Program-made: the position numbers and the translations under genes
Assembly: GCF_000757485.1 (NCBI RefSeq)
Contig: NZ_JPYO01000042.1
Span: forward strand, 734,830 to 798,829
Length of the DNA stretch: 64,000 nt
Direction of reading: 5' to 3'
Origin: Achromobacter sp. RTa
GTDB taxonomy: Bacteria > Pseudomonadota > Gammaproteobacteria > Burkholderiales > Burkholderiaceae_B
Notes under the pieces: model-generated
What the model was told of the DNA's origin: nothing
Seen by the model: only the letters and a program-made list of their open reading frames with translations
Database searches by the model: none
In this document: one piece after another, positions 63,127-64,000 of the stretch
Numbering within the stretch: the stretch's first letter is position 1
Layout: every line of letters begins with the position of its first letter

Positions 63127-64000
63127 GTTCTCGCCTCAAAAATTTCTGACGCATAGTTTTTGATCATATCTGCGTCAACGCCATTCGAACATTCGTGGTC
63201 TGGGAACGTGATGATCGCCGATACTTCTCGCGCGGCTAACGTTACAAGAAGATCCTGTATTGCCAGCTTAGCAGTTGTTTTCTGGCTGTACTTCGAACTA
63301 GGGCGCTCATGAAGAGGGGGATAGCGGCCCACGCCAAACACCGGGCTTGTAGCGCCAACGGCAATCGCCTCGAGCACATGATAAAAGCGACTATATTGAA
63401 CAGCCGAGTAAGGCGGGTCTATAAAAACAAGATCGCCGGGTTGCAATTGAGAAGCTATCTCGTTGGCATCACCCACGTCTGACTTGCCAGACACTCGAGC
63501 ATGAATAGGAGCAAGCTGAGCAAGAGCTGCTTGCACATCTGCACAAAAATTGCGATGCCAGCTTATCTCCAAATATTTGATCGCGGTGTCAGTGGGTTGA
63601 AAAGGTTGTGCAGTGTGGCCGGGAGATGCTGCGCACTTACTAGCAGCCATTACAAGTGCCGCAAGACACACTTCCCGATTCGGCGATTTTGTGGGAACAG
63701 TATCCCTAAGCGCCTGAATCCAACATGCTTGGACGGGACTATAGTAGTGCCCGGCATAGGCATGCACTAAACTGGTTTGATCAAACTGGCATGCCCATTT
63801 ACGAGCCTTTATCACAAAAGCTGCGTTAACGACTGTAGCATCTGGCGCGCAGAATGCTTCAAATTTTGGAGTCGCTCGACGGACCCAGTCATTCCAAAGT
63901 CTGACCGGATTAACTGGATTATTTCGTTGCACCACTGCGGCAGCGAGCACCGCACTGTATCGCTGTAGATCGAATGCGAAAGTCGCTATCGGATAGCGTT
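63012..64000 (-). CDS. DNA adenine methylase (D12-like), 5' end beyond the window
   Basis: At least 329 residues are in the window. The frame stays open across 63950 to the right edge: upstream codons read YPIATFAFDLQRYSAVLAA, continuous with the gene, so the GTG at 63950 is not the true start. The catalytic motif DPPY is in FIDPPYSAVQYSRFYHVLE near the middle; GDLVFIDPPY and AIITFPDHEC are typical of N6-adenine methylases. Motif I should lie beyond the edge. The gene is AT-rich. A restriction partner, if any, is out of the window. Confidence 0.85.
   Translation of the reverse strand, partial: RYPIATFAFDLQRYSAVLAAAVVQRNNPVNPVRLWNDWVRRATPKFEAFCAPDATVVNAAFVIKARKWACQFDQTSLVHAYAGHYYSPVQACWIQALRDTVPTKSPNREVCLAALVMAASKCAASPGHTAQPFQPTDTAIKYLEISWHRNFCADVQAALAQLAPIHARVSGKSDVGDANEIASQLQPGDLVFIDPPYSAVQYSRFYHVLEAIAVGATSPVFGVGRYPPLHERPSSKYSQKTTAKLAIQDLLVTLAAREVSAIITFPDHECSNGVDADMIKNYASEIFEARTQIVSSVFSTLGGPALSGQGPRLARLNADEMILCLEPR

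Overview
The window looks like a high-GC betaproteobacterial chromosome of the Bordetella/Achromobacter (Alcaligenaceae) type. This is inferred from the GC-rich codon use, several tripartite-tricarboxylate (Bug) binding proteins, the neighbour pairs ffh/ypjD and trmB/pip, and clusters of the palindrome GTGTCWGACAC. The species is not claimed.

1-7.9 kb: a trans-sulfuration-type PLP enzyme and a DapA-family lyase (minus strand, cut by the left edge), divergent from pntAB (proton-translocating transhydrogenase). Then come divergent LysR and Lrp regulators and a GNAT-Rnk fusion protein followed by an open coding relic. 8.5-14.5 kb: a chaperone-usher fimbrial locus (pilin, chaperone, usher) with the adhesin on the opposite strand, then a lactonase fragment and tRNA-Gly(CCC). 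14.7-22.2 kb: housekeeping genes trmB, pip, thiS, kbp, ffh, ypjD, ampD and a GST. 22.2-27.5 kb: a D-galactonate locus (IclR regulator, dgoK, dgoA, dgoD, dgoT). 27.5-33.6 kb: a broken dipeptidase, an M20 amidohydrolase with its MHS transporter, an efflux MFS protein and two overlapping IclR paralogues. 33.8-41.3 kb: a catabolic operon (two acyl-CoA dehydrogenases, two Bug receptors, an AcuI-like reductase, an ADP-forming acyl-CoA synthetase). 41.3-51.3 kb: hipBA with three operators on an exact 50-bp spacing, an SMP-30/Bug pair, a DUF2520 protein, htpG, a DKNYY protein and an NCS2 purine permease.

51.4 kb to the right edge: tRNA-Leu(CAA) is followed by a tyrosine integrase, the usual left boundary of an integrated island. 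No second att copy is visible, so the island runs out of the window. Its content is a lipoprotein, a frameshifted AT-rich cargo gene, an IS relic, a PPP-type phosphatase, an operon joined by ATGA overlaps (DNA-binding protein, replication-like protein, MobC-like, relaxase), a fragment of a P-type conjugation cluster (VirB5, membrane protein, EexN, VirB6), a 600-bp structured GC-rich non-coding block, an orphan VbhA-type Fic antitoxin, and a DNA adenine methylase cut by the right edge. It reads as a mobilizable or decayed integrative element with replaced cargo.

The most useful leads are the orphan VbhA antitoxin whose toxin appears to have been lost next to a methylase, the 50-bp-phased hipBA operators, the frameshifted cargo gene, the dense GTGTCWGACAC clusters, and the structured regions in the island.
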